Part shown: positions 1 through 7,177 of the stretch, in pieces | How the letters are laid out: each line of letters starts with the position of its first letter | How positions within the stretch are numbered: position 1 is the first letter of the stretch | DNA from: CAZBWE01 sp964495465 | Lineage (GTDB): Bacteria; Planctomycetota; Phycisphaerae; Sedimentisphaerales; Anaerobacaceae | Length of the DNA: 10,058 nucleotides | Direction: 5' to 3' | Assembly (NCBI GenBank): GCA_964495465.1 | Contig: CAZBWE010000077.1 | Coordinates: forward strand, 1 to 10,058 | Notes under the pieces: model-generated | Seen by the model: the letters and a program-made list of their open reading frames with translations, nothing else | Told to the model about the DNA's origin: nothing | The model's database searches: none | Program-made: the position numbers and the translations under genes

Positions 1-131
1 AAAATACGTTCAGCAGATGGCGTTTCAGGTAAGCCGGTAAGAAACTCAGCAACGGCTGTAAAGCCGCTTTTACAGTATTCGACCTCGTCGTAAAGAGTAT
101 CGTCCAAATCAAAAACAACGGTTGTTATCAT
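1..131 (-). CDS. HAD-like hydrolase, N-terminal 43 residues (runs off the window)
   Basis: The reverse strand from the ATG at 131-129 stays open to the window edge. It begins MITTVVFDLDDTLYDE, which is HAD motif I (DxDxT). Asp8 would be the nucleophile that forms the phospho-aspartyl intermediate, and Asp10 the general acid/base. The following segment (about residues 17-37) would be the start of the helical cap. HAD enzymes of this type are usually soluble phosphatases or phosphoglycolate-phosphatase-like hydrolases; the substrate cannot be told from 43 residues. No Shine-Dalgarno site precedes the ATG, and a possible -10 hexamer lies only 9 nt upstream, so the message may be nearly leaderless. 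The gene is divergent from the pseudouridine synthase gene, with 52 bp between the two starts. The motif is clear; the exact family is not. Confidence 0.8.
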   Translation of the reverse strand, partial: MITTVVFDLDDTLYDEVEYCKSGFTAVAEFLTGLPETPSAERI

Positions 132-170
132 AACAATAGCAGTATACAATAACCGGCAATGAATAATCAA
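122..170. promoter_or_regulatory. Overlapping divergent promoters (predicted)
   Basis: Plus strand: TTGTTA at 122-127, a 17-nt spacer, then TACAAT at 145-150, giving a start near 157 for the pseudouridine synthase gene at 184. Minus strand: TTGATT at 170-165, an 18-nt spacer, then TATACT at 146-141, giving a start within a few bases of the HAD gene ATG at 131. The two -10 elements overlap, so the polymerases would compete. The plus -35 element lies inside the HAD coding region. The calls rest on similarity to sigma70-type consensus only. Confidence 0.35.
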
Positions 171-183
171 TAATCATTTTTAT

Positions 184-903
184 ATGGCTGAACAGAGATT
201 ACATAAGATTCTGGCTGCGGCGGGTGTCGATTCTCGCAGAAAATGCGAAGAACTGATACTCTCCGGCGCTGTAGAGGTAAACCGCAGGGTGGTAGATAAG
301 CTGCCGGCCTTTGCTGACCCGGACAGAGACATTATAACCATAAACGGCCAAAAAATCCGGCAGGAACAGAAGGTTTACTTTCTCCTGAATAAACCCAAAG
401 GTGTTATTTGCACGAATAGCGACCCGCAGGGCAGGAAAAAAGCGATAGATATGGTCCCTGTGCGACAGCGTATCTTTTGCATCGGCCGGCTCGATACCGA
501 TACATCAGGCATAATTATCCTCACCAACGACAGCGAATTAACAAACAAATTAACGCACCCAAGATACGGGGTAAGCAAGACATACGTTGTCAGCATAAAG
601 GGAGACATTGACAGTCGCCAGGTAGAAAAACTAAAAAAAGGCGTCTGGCTTGCTGAAGGAAAAAGCAAGCGGGCATCGGTGAAGGTATTAAAACGCAGCT
701 ATAAAGAATCGTTAATCGAAATTACTATTCGACAAGGCCTTAATCGCCAGGTCCGCAGAATGCTGGCCGGCGTAGGACTGAAAGTTAAATCACTAAAAAG
801 AATAAAAATCGGCAATATCTCTGCAAAAGGTCTTGGTATCGGAAACTTCAGAAAGCTCAGCAGAGCTGAACTGGAAGGTTTAAGAAAAACGATTACAACA
901 TAA
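184..903 (+). CDS. rluB: 16S/23S rRNA pseudouridine synthase, RsuA/RluB family
   Basis: A 239-residue protein that isomerises a specific uridine of ribosomal RNA to pseudouridine in the cytoplasm. Residues 4-60 are an S4 RNA-binding domain (RLHKILAAAGVDSRRKCEEL...). The synthase domain follows. The family signature GRLDTDTSGIIILTND is at 101-116, with Asp104 as the expected catalytic aspartate, and the late motif QGLNRQVRRMLAGVG is near 184-198. The length fits the short members of the family (RsuA-like, about 230-250). Single-copy genes of this type are usually named rluB, but the sequence alone does not separate RluB, RluE, RluF and RsuA specificity. The ATG at 184 is chosen because the S4 domain begins at once. 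No Shine-Dalgarno site is visible upstream. The gene is divergent from the HAD gene. Confidence 0.9.
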   Translation: MAEQRLHKILAAAGVDSRRKCEELILSGAVEVNRRVVDKLPAFADPDRDIITINGQKIRQEQKVYFLLNKPKGVICTNSDPQGRKKAIDMVPVRQRIFCIGRLDTDTSGIIILTNDSELTNKLTHPRYGVSKTYVVSIKGDIDSRQVEKLKKGVWLAEGKSKRASVKVLKRSYKESLIEITIRQGLNRQVRRMLAGVGLKVKSLKRIKIGNISAKGLGIGNFRKLSRAELEGLRKTITT

Positions 904-928
904 TACATAGTGACTTATAAATTAAAAT

Positions 929-962
929 TTGACAACTGATTCGTTTTGCCGATAAATATAAT
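929..962 (+). promoter_or_regulatory. Predicted promoter abutting the start of the SGNH-TPR gene
   Basis: A perfect TTGACA lies at 929-934. Two -10 candidates follow: TAAATA at 953-958 (18-nt spacer) and a perfect TATAAT at 957-962 (22-nt spacer, too long), which directly touches the ATG at 963. With the first pair the transcript would start at about 965, at or just inside the annotated start. That implies either a leaderless message or a true start slightly downstream, for instance the TTG codon at 987. No Shine-Dalgarno site is present. Confidence 0.4.
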
Positions 963-3125
963 ATGTCAGCAGAAAAAACGGCGCAATTGAAGATAACCGG
1001 ATGGCGTCTCTGGCTGTTCCGCATCGTTGCAGTTATAGTTATTCCGATTCTGCTTTTTTTGACAGCGGAGGTAATCCTGCGAATAGTCGGTTATGGTTAC
1101 CCGCCGGAGGCGATAGTCAAATGCAAATCGCAAGGAGGAAATGCCTACTGTGATAATGTCAAATTTGCCTGGCGGTTCTTCCCGCGATACATCGCACGGG
1201 AATTTGAACCGTTTGTCTTCTCTGCGGATAAGCCGGACAAAACTTATCGTGTCTTTGTGTTAGGTGAATCAGCAGCAGCAGGAACACCGGACGCGGCATT
1301 TTGTTTCGGGCGGATTCTACAGGTAATGTTACGTCAGAAGTATCCACAGGAAAATTCCGAAGTCATTACCGCTGCAATGCCGGCTATTAACTCCCATGTG
1401 GTTTTAGAAATAGCAAAAGACTGCGCCCGGCACCAGCCCGACCTTTTCATCGTATATCTCGGTAACAATGAGGTTGTCGGACCGTATGGGCCAGGAACTA
1501 TCTTTGGCCGGTTTTCAGCCAACTTACGTCTAATACGTCTCGCAATTGCAATTAAAGCTACGAAACTAGGGCAATTGCTGACAAATCTATTCGAGGTAGT
1601 AAGCACTGGAAGAAACAGGCCGGCGGACTGGCGCGGGATGGAAATGTTTCTGGGTAAACAGGTGCGAGCGGACGATCCGGCAAAAACAGTGCCGGACCTG
1701 GACATCGTTTACCGGCACTTTCAAAGAAATTTGCAAGATATCCTCAAACTTTCCTGCAGCAGCGATACAAAAATTATTTTTTGCACGGTGGCCAGCAACT
1801 TAAAAGACAATCCGCCATTCGCTTCCCTTCATCGGCTGAATCTAACAGAATCTGATAAGCAAAAGTGGGACGAGATTTACCAGCGGGGCATAAAATATGA
1901 ATCAGCCGGTGATTACATAAAAGCGATTGAACAATATTTGTCCGCTGCCCAAATTGATGATGGCTTCGCGGATTTACAGTTCCGCCTGGGCCGATGTTAC
2001 TGGGCAATTGGAGAGTATGACAAGGCCAAAAAGGAATATATTCGAGCGCGTGACCTGGACACGCTCAGGTTTCGCGCTGATACAAAGATAAACGAGATTA
2101 TTCGCCATACAGCCGGCAACAGGACTGCCGATGGTGTTTATCTGGTGGATACCGTCAAAATTTTTGAAAGCAAAAGTCCACACGAAACCCCGGGTGAGGA
2201 AATTTTCTATGAGCACGTTCATATGAATTTCAACGGCAATTATACTCTGGCCAAAGCTGTTTTTAAGCAGGTCGAAGAGATACTTCCGGAGCGGATAAAA
2301 CGGCACGAGACAGATGAACGGCTATTGCCTACCGAGGCAGAATGTGCACAACATTTAGCATACACGGACTGGGACCGATACAAGATTGCCGAGAAGATTC
2401 TCAACGACTACATAAAGCAGGCACCGTTCACCAACCAGCTCTACCACGAGGTGCGAGTTGAGCGAATGGGAAAAAAGCTCAAAGAACTTAAAGCTAATTT
2501 AACTCCGGATGCAATGGAAAAATCGGCTGCTCAGTATCGTAGCGCGATTCAAAATGACAGCAATGATTGGCGGTTGCATTATAAATATGGCGAGTTATTA
2601 GCTGCAGATTTGAATAACTATCGGGCAGCGGCTGAACAATTAGGCTTGGCTCTGGAATATGTGGATTATTACGTAGCATACACGAACCTGGCGATGGTGC
2701 TTGCCAGCTTGGGCAATTTCGACGGTGCAATCGCTCACAATCTGAATGCGCTGCGAATCAACCCCACTTTCTCCGATGCACATTATAACCTGGGAAGAAT
2801 ATATCAAGTTCGGGGCAGGCTCGACAAGGCCGCTGAACATTATTCTAAAGCGATTCAATTCGCAGCAGACTATGTGCCGGCATATCTCAGACTGGGAGTA
2901 ATACTATATCAGCAAGGTAAGATTAACAAGGCAGTCAAATTATACCACAAGGGAGTCCTTGTGGCGCCGAATAACGAGTTGATGCACTACAACCTTGGTT
3001 GCCTTTTAGCCAAACAGGGGCACAAACAGGAAGCAATTGAAGAACTTCGGACAGCTTTACAGATAGAACCTAACTCTGTCGAGACGCGCACAGAGCTGGA
3101 AAAATTACTAAACAAACGTTATTAA
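963..3125 (+). CDS. Membrane-anchored SGNH-hydrolase-like protein with internal and C-terminal TPR repeats
   Basis: A 720-residue protein. Residues about 17-37 form one hydrophobic helix, an uncleaved signal anchor that should place the rest outside the cytoplasmic membrane. An SGNH fold follows: block I GES at 101-103 (Ser103 candidate nucleophile), the GNNE of block III at 167-170, and block V around HMNFNGNY with His420 as the candidate catalytic base. Between blocks III and V lies an inserted TPR pair (about 303-370). After the hydrolase, residues about 535-705 hold at least five more TPRs (for example NLGRIYQVRGRLDKAAEHY and NLGCLLAKQGHKQEAIEEL). In related proteins block V normally reads DHVH; here it is EHVH, with Glu417 in place of Asp. 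SGNH proteins can be esterases or acyltransferases acting on glycans or lipids; no substrate can be assigned. It faces the carbamoyltransferase operon tail to tail, which ends in a second SGNH gene. The start has no Shine-Dalgarno site. Confidence 0.82.
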   Translation: MSAEKTAQLKITGWRLWLFRIVAVIVIPILLFLTAEVILRIVGYGYPPEAIVKCKSQGGNAYCDNVKFAWRFFPRYIAREFEPFVFSADKPDKTYRVFVLGESAAAGTPDAAFCFGRILQVMLRQKYPQENSEVITAAMPAINSHVVLEIAKDCARHQPDLFIVYLGNNEVVGPYGPGTIFGRFSANLRLIRLAIAIKATKLGQLLTNLFEVVSTGRNRPADWRGMEMFLGKQVRADDPAKTVPDLDIVYRHFQRNLQDILKLSCSSDTKIIFCTVASNLKDNPPFASLHRLNLTESDKQKWDEIYQRGIKYESAGDYIKAIEQYLSAAQIDDGFADLQFRLGRCYWAIGEYDKAKKEYIRARDLDTLRFRADTKINEIIRHTAGNRTADGVYLVDTVKIFESKSPHETPGEEIFYEHVHMNFNGNYTLAKAVFKQVEEILPERIKRHETDERLLPTEAECAQHLAYTDWDRYKIAEKILNDYIKQAPFTNQLYHEVRVERMGKKLKELKANLTPDAMEKSAAQYRSAIQNDSNDWRLHYKYGELLAADLNNYRAAAEQLGLALEYVDYYVAYTNLAMVLASLGNFDGAIAHNLNALRINPTFSDAHYNLGRIYQVRGRLDKAAEHYSKAIQFAADYVPAYLRLGVILYQQGKINKAVKLYHKGVLVAPNNELMHYNLGCLLAKQGHKQEAIEELRTALQIEPNSVETRTELEKLLNKRY

Positions 3126-3137
3126 TTAAACCGAAAT

Positions 3138-3167
3138 AATTAGCCGTTATACTGTCATTGGCTATTT
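3138..3167. terminator. Weak possible bidirectional terminator between convergent genes
   Basis: The 29-bp gap between two converging stop codons contains TAGCC at 3141-3145, able to pair with GGCTA at 3160-3164 over a 14-nt loop, extended imperfectly by A/T pairs outside. The right arm lies in the last codons of the minus-strand gene and is followed by TTTTCC on the plus strand; the minus side has ATTATTTCGG. The stem is only 5 bp, so this is a weak candidate. Confidence 0.2.
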
Positions 3168-4585
3168 TCCAGAGTGTGTTCCATATACTGATGCAGAGTC
3201 TCTGCGGCTACTTGCTGACCAATGGGTGTCCAGTGCTGGTCATAGGTAAAATAGGCCTGTTGGCCTTCGAGAATTTTTCCACGCAACGGCTCTGTAAGCG
3301 ATACAAATCCAATAGATTCCCGGCGGCAGAATTCCTCGACGACAGATTCCTGAATTGGCAGGTGTTTTAAGACGATTTCCATCGGTTCATCTTCCGGGGG
3401 CAAGTTGTCCTTTTTCAAGGCCATAAACGCACGAAGCTTTTCAGGTGAGAGTTTGTCGCGGACGAGCGGCAAAAGCACATGCGGTTTGTCAGGTGCGTAA
3501 ACAGTAATCAATCGGATATTGTTTTGAGCGCATATTTCTTTTATGTTACGAATAGTATCCAAAGTTGCCTTACAGCCGGCTGAGTTGATAAATTCTTCCC
3601 TGCTTTTGAGATGCGCCAGCAGCCGTTTGACCTTGAAGGCATAGTATTTTGTATCGGGTCCGTCAGGGATGGCCAGAGGGAGCCAGGAAACTGTGTAGAG
3701 CGGGTGTGAGGGTTTTATTGGGGCGGTTTTAGGATTGTTTTGCCGGTTAGTGTTTAGGGGCCCGAGGTATCGGATAAAGGCCCTTTCGATGGATTGGCGA
3801 AGCGGGGATGTTTTAAAAAGATTACTAAAAGACCAGCTTTCGTCGGATTTTTCGTCAGAAAAGTTGGCGGCTCTAAAATCGTTTCCTTCGTATAGCATAC
3901 AGACGACTATTTTGGGCGAGAGCTCAAGGCCGAATCTTTTGAGGATTTCCAGGTAGGTAACAGGGTTTCCTGACGACATTCCCAGATTGTAAACGGAGCA
4001 GTTGCATTTTTTTGCAAGGAGAACCGGCCAGGCCTGCTCATCGGATACGTGGGAGCCCTCTGTGAATGAATCGCCCAGAACTACTACATCGTATTTTTCG
4101 AGGTCGGTTTTGTTGCGGAAACCACGCCTGTCGATAGTCAGTGTGTATTTAATATCGGGGTATCCCGCCGGCGTTGTCGGATAGGAAAAAGCTGTCACAG
4201 GGATATCTTTCATAATACCGGAATTTACCGTATTAGGGACACGATGGAAATAGTTGGTCTTTTTGATGTAGTATTGGTTTTGTGTAATTCGCAGAAAAAC
4301 ATCCACTATTACTATTGAAAAGACGACCGACATTGAAACTGCTATAAAGCGGAACCAGTCCTCTTTTGTTCGTTTCTTCTTTTTTGACCAGACGGAGCAG
4401 AGAATGAGCACGGTTACGGGGATGAGCAGCAGCAGTGTCGTGAAATGGTCGACGGTGTATCTGCCCAGCAGGATGTCTCTTTCCTGTGCCACGTTATAGG
4501 CCAAATCGGAGGGGATTATCCAGAATAATAGGTTAACGATTATCAGAATTGCCGTAATAATCCATTTGTCGAGATTTTTTTTCAT
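3155..4585 (-). CDS. Membrane-anchored SGNH/GDSL-type hydrolase
   Basis: A 476-residue protein with hydrophobic helices at about 8-26, 48-65 and 80-98, followed by a domain predicted to lie outside the membrane. SGNH blocks are intact: block I VVLGDSFTEG at 168-177 (Ser173 nucleophile), a block II-like NLGMSSG at 200-206, block III EGND at 233-236 (Asn235), and block V TYDQHWTPIG at 447-456, with Asp449 and His451 (the DxH pair) as the remaining catalytic residues. The architecture resembles the SGNH or AlgX/AlgJ-like proteins that O-acetylate or deacetylate exported polysaccharides; no substrate can be read from sequence. It is the last gene of the operon beginning with the carbamoyltransferase, 57 nt after the DUF5989-like gene. 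The ATG at 4585 has a good ribosome site (AGGGA at 4595-4591, 5 nt spacer). It converges with the SGNH-TPR gene. Confidence 0.87.
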   Translation of the reverse strand: MKKNLDKWIITAILIIVNLLFWIIPSDLAYNVAQERDILLGRYTVDHFTTLLLLIPVTVLILCSVWSKKKKRTKEDWFRFIAVSMSVVFSIVIVDVFLRITQNQYYIKKTNYFHRVPNTVNSGIMKDIPVTAFSYPTTPAGYPDIKYTLTIDRRGFRNKTDLEKYDVVVLGDSFTEGSHVSDEQAWPVLLAKKCNCSVYNLGMSSGNPVTYLEILKRFGLELSPKIVVCMLYEGNDFRAANFSDEKSDESWSFSNLFKTSPLRQSIERAFIRYLGPLNTNRQNNPKTAPIKPSHPLYTVSWLPLAIPDGPDTKYYAFKVKRLLAHLKSREEFINSAGCKATLDTIRNIKEICAQNNIRLITVYAPDKPHVLLPLVRDKLSPEKLRAFMALKKDNLPPEDEPMEIVLKHLPIQESVVEEFCRRESIGFVSLTEPLRGKILEGQQAYFTYDQHWTPIGQQVAAETLHQYMEHTLENSQ

Positions 4586-4642
4586 AGCTATCCCTGCAAA
4601 CTGCGCCGATGGTTTGAGCCCGTTTGTTTTGGCAGTTAAATG

Positions 4643-4843
4643 TCAAAACAGCGGATAAATAAACGGTGCTATTGCGGTGCCGCCGAGCAGAACGAGCAGG
4701 CCCAGAAGCAAAAGCACAATCAGTATCGGAAGAAGCCACCACTTTTTACTGTGTTTGAGGAAATACCAAAACTCCGCAAGCAGATTCGCACGTTTTTTTT
4801 GAGCAAGCTCTTTAAAACCATCGGGTTGTATTTTTTCTGGCAT
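4643..4843 (-). CDS. DUF5989 / SxtK-like small membrane protein
   Basis: A 66-residue protein: a charged N-terminus, the amphipathic stretch EFWYFLKHSKKWW (24-36), a single hydrophobic helix at about 37-55, and the conserved-looking end APFIYPLF. This matches my memory of the DUF5989 family, whose members sit next to carbamoyltransferase and SxtJ-like genes, as sxtK does in saxitoxin clusters. No function is known. It lies 15 nt after the SxtJ-like gene and 57 nt before the SGNH hydrolase on the same strand. A longer reading starts at the GTG at 4855, but that would overlap the ribosome site GGAG at 4853-4850, so the ATG at 4843 is preferred. One helix with a short positively charged N-side suggests a membrane subunit or a small partner of the neighbouring enzymes, which is inference. 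Confidence 0.8.
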   Translation of the reverse strand: MPEKIQPDGFKELAQKKRANLLAEFWYFLKHSKKWWLLPILIVLLLLGLLVLLGGTAIAPFIYPLF

Positions 4844-4849
4844 AATTTT

Positions 4850-4853
4850 CTCC
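4850..4853 (-). promoter_or_regulatory. Ribosome binding site that fixes the DUF5989-like start
   Basis: GGAG reads on the minus strand at 4853-4850, followed by a 6-nt spacer and the ATG at 4843. The alternative GTG start at 4855-4853 overlaps this site and has no comparable upstream motif, so the shorter protein is favoured. Confidence 0.65.
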
Positions 4854-4858
4854 ACATT

Positions 4859-5278
4859 TTAGAACCGGTGGAAATAGCGGTCCAGCCCTTCGGGCGGTTG
4901 GTGTGCAATCCAGTAGCTGTCTGCTTCAGGGTCAAATTTTCGGCCTAACGGGTCCCGACCTAACAACCGAAACGCAAATCCGACCGGAGTCAGCAGCAGA
5001 AAGTAAAAAGCCGCTAACAATATAAAGCTGACTATGTATCCAATCGGTAGTGTTATCAATATTAAACTCAGGTAAATTATTCTGGTTGTTTTGATGCTGA
5101 CAAAGCTGCTTAGAAAAACAATAAGTCCGCCGGCGCAGATAATTGCGCACCACTGTATTGGCAGACCCTTAAGAAAGTAAAGGAGCGCCGAAATAACCGC
5201 CGACGCAATCAGAGTAACTATCGCGAAATTGCGAAGCTCTTTCCTGTCCGGATGCCACTTTATCTCAGCCAATGACAT
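4859..5278 (-). CDS. SxtJ-like membrane protein
   Basis: A 139-residue protein with three predicted membrane segments (about 18-36, 41-60 and 68-98; the last is long and may be two short helices) and a soluble C-terminal tail carrying GRDPLGRKFDPEADSYW (107-123) and ending PPEGLDRYFHRF. This tail is what I recognise as typical of SxtJ-like proteins found beside NodU/CmcH carbamoyltransferases. Their biochemical role is unknown. The gene starts 27 nt after the carbamoyltransferase stop codon with a clear ribosome site (GAGGG at 5291-5287, 8 nt spacer) and ends 15 nt before the DUF5989-like gene, so the three are almost surely co-transcribed. A plausible role is to hold the soluble carbamoyltransferase or its lipid-linked substrate at the membrane; that is inference. 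Confidence 0.82.
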   Translation of the reverse strand: MSLAEIKWHPDRKELRNFAIVTLIASAVISALLYFLKGLPIQWCAIICAGGLIVFLSSFVSIKTTRIIYLSLILITLPIGYIVSFILLAAFYFLLLTPVGFAFRLLGRDPLGRKFDPEADSYWIAHQPPEGLDRYFHRF

Positions 5279-5305
5279 TTTTGTTTCCCTCGTTCAGAAA
5301 CTATC

Positions 5306-7141
5306 TCAATCCAGTTCGAATTGGGCCTTATATTCATCTATCTGATACTGTTTGGCCTGTGGTTGTTCTTCTTTGTAAAGAATAAGGTTCTCCATAACCA
5401 GAACGTCCATATTCGTAGCCATAAAACATCGATACGCATGCTCCGGCGAGCAAACAATTGGTTCGCCCCGGATGTTAAAGCTCGTATTGATAATGACCGG
5501 ACAACCGGTCTTTTCCTTAAACACACCCATCAAACGGTGTAGTTTCGGATGACGTTCAGCATCGACAGTCTGGATGCGTGCCGAGTAATCCACATGGGTA
5601 ATGGCCGGCACGACACTTCGTTTCACCTTTAATTTGTCCAGCCCTTTTAGTGATTCTACCGGTATCGAGACCGGCAGACGCTTATTCTCTTTCACCGAGG
5701 CAACAAGAAGCATATACGGGCTGTCCTGCCCATCTTTCATCTCAAAATAATTATGCGCATCCTCTCGTAAAACGCACGGTGCAAACGGGCGAAAAGACTC
5801 ACGGAACTTAATTTTGCGATTCATTATCGATTGCATTTTCTCACTGCGGGCATCACCTATAATACTGCGGCTACCTAAAGCGCGTGGCCCGAATTCCATC
5901 CGCCCCTGAAACCACCCGATTACTTTGCCTTCGTTTATCATCTCCGCCACCGTGTCAAACACCTCCTGCTCTCTGGCCAGCACGTGATATTTAGCGTTAA
6001 TCGAGTCAAGATACTGCCGGATTTGTTCATTGCTGTATTGCGGCCCTAAAAGTGACGCCTTCTGCTTATCATTGCCGTCAGTTTTACGTTCGTTGCCGAG
6101 TAACTGATACCATACAAACAGGGCCGCACCAAGAGCTCCCCCGGCATCTCCTGCTGCCGGCTGAATCCAGATACTATCGAACGGCCCCTCGCGAAGGATA
6201 CGGCCATTACCGACACAGTTCAGGGCGACACCGCCGGCCAGGACGAGATTCTTCATTTCTGTCTGCTGGTGGACATATCTGGCGGCCCGCAGCATAATCT
6301 CTTCTGTCACCGCCTGGATGGATGCGGCAATATCCATCTCGCGTTCGGTAAGTGGTGCCTCCACACTGCGAGCAGGTCCCCCGAAAAGCTTCTCGAATTT
6401 GGTGCTTATCATCACCATTTTATGGCAGTATGGAAAATATGACATATCCATCCGAAATGAGCCGTCTTCCTTGAGGTCGATGAGTTTCTCCATTATGACA
6501 TCGTAATATCTCGGCTCGCCATAAGGCGCCAGGCCCATCATCTTATACTCACCTGAGTTGACACGAAAGCCGGTGAAATACGTAAAGGCAGAATACAGAA
6601 GTCCCAAAGAATGAGGAAAGTGCATCACCTTGTGCAACTCAATTTTGTTATCTCTCCCAACACCGAAGCTGCCTGTCGCCCATTCACCCACTCCATCCAT
6701 TGTCAAAATGGCCGCCTCTTCGAAGGGCGAAGGGAAAAAAGCACTTGCAGCGTGGGATTCGTGGTGCTCGGTAAAGACGTATCGGCCTTTGTATTTATGG
6801 CCGAGGGCCTTGTCCATTTCTCTCGGCAGATGCAGCTTTTGGCGCAGCCACAACGGCATACCCATCAAAAACTGCCTGAAGCCTCGTGGGGCATAAGCAA
6901 TGTAGGATTCGAGAAGACGCTCGAATTTCACCAACGGCTTTTCGTAGAAGACCACATAATCAAGCTCTTCCGCACCAAGCCCCCCTGCTTCGAGACAATA
7001 TTCAACCGCATTTGACGGGAATCGATTGTCGTGTTTTATTCTTGTCCATCGTTCTTCCTGCGCAGCCGCAATGATTTCGCCATCGCGGACAAGGGCCGCT
7101 GCACTATCGTGGTAGAACGCCGATATTCCAAGAATATTCAT
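5306..7141 (-). CDS. NodU/CmcH/TobZ-type O-carbamoyltransferase
   Basis: A 611-residue enzyme that should transfer a carbamoyl group from carbamoyl phosphate, via carbamoyl-adenylate made with ATP, to a hydroxyl group of an acceptor. The N-terminal Kae1-like domain (about 1-345) shows GISAFYHDSAAALV (5-18), AAQEERWTRIKHD (26-38), the metal-binding HHESHAASAFF (126-136, likely ligands His126 and His130), TMDGVGEW (147-154), LAGGVALNCVGNG (301-313) and PAAGDAGGALGAA (328-340). The C-terminal YrdC-like half carries MEFGPRALGSRSI (415-427), ESFRPFAPCVL (448-458) and NTSFNIRGEPIVCSPEHAY (552-570). All key blocks appear intact and the length is normal. It heads a minus-strand operon with SxtJ-like, DUF5989-like and SGNH genes. 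The acceptor is unknown; homologues act on Nod factors, cephamycins, tobramycin and saxitoxin. No Shine-Dalgarno site is visible; a TATAAT lies 8 nt before the ATG. Confidence 0.93.
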   Translation of the reverse strand: MNILGISAFYHDSAAALVRDGEIIAAAQEERWTRIKHDNRFPSNAVEYCLEAGGLGAEELDYVVFYEKPLVKFERLLESYIAYAPRGFRQFLMGMPLWLRQKLHLPREMDKALGHKYKGRYVFTEHHESHAASAFFPSPFEEAAILTMDGVGEWATGSFGVGRDNKIELHKVMHFPHSLGLLYSAFTYFTGFRVNSGEYKMMGLAPYGEPRYYDVIMEKLIDLKEDGSFRMDMSYFPYCHKMVMISTKFEKLFGGPARSVEAPLTEREMDIAASIQAVTEEIMLRAARYVHQQTEMKNLVLAGGVALNCVGNGRILREGPFDSIWIQPAAGDAGGALGAALFVWYQLLGNERKTDGNDKQKASLLGPQYSNEQIRQYLDSINAKYHVLAREQEVFDTVAEMINEGKVIGWFQGRMEFGPRALGSRSIIGDARSEKMQSIMNRKIKFRESFRPFAPCVLREDAHNYFEMKDGQDSPYMLLVASVKENKRLPVSIPVESLKGLDKLKVKRSVVPAITHVDYSARIQTVDAERHPKLHRLMGVFKEKTGCPVIINTSFNIRGEPIVCSPEHAYRCFMATNMDVLVMENLILYKEEQPQAKQYQIDEYKAQFELD

Positions 7142-7149
7142 ACCGCGTT

Positions 7150-7177
7150 ATTATATGCTGCAACGCCCAAAACGCAA
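7150..7177 (-). promoter_or_regulatory. Predicted promoter of the carbamoyltransferase operon
   Basis: On the minus strand a perfect TATAAT lies at 7155-7150, with TTGCGT at 7177-7172 as -35 (16-nt spacer). Transcription would start within about 2 nt of the ATG at 7141, giving a nearly leaderless message, which agrees with the absence of a Shine-Dalgarno site. The -35 element directly adjoins the GC-rich hairpin at 7178-7204. Confidence 0.4.

Noticed and set aside
4841..4855. GTG start for the DUF5989-like protein (70 residues)
   Set aside because: The GTG overlaps the GGAG site that is ideally placed for the ATG at 4843, so the 66-residue form is more likely.
6611..7015. Plus-strand open frame of 134 codons opposite the carbamoyltransferase
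   Set aside because: It is a shadow of the conserved N-terminal half of the carbamoyltransferase and has no family-like motifs.
4643..7141. A saxitoxin biosynthesis cluster
   Set aside because: Only the carbamoyltransferase and its two small neighbours resemble sxt genes. No polyketide-like starter, amidinotransferase, oxygenase or export gene of that pathway is in the window, and the flanks are housekeeping or SGNH genes.
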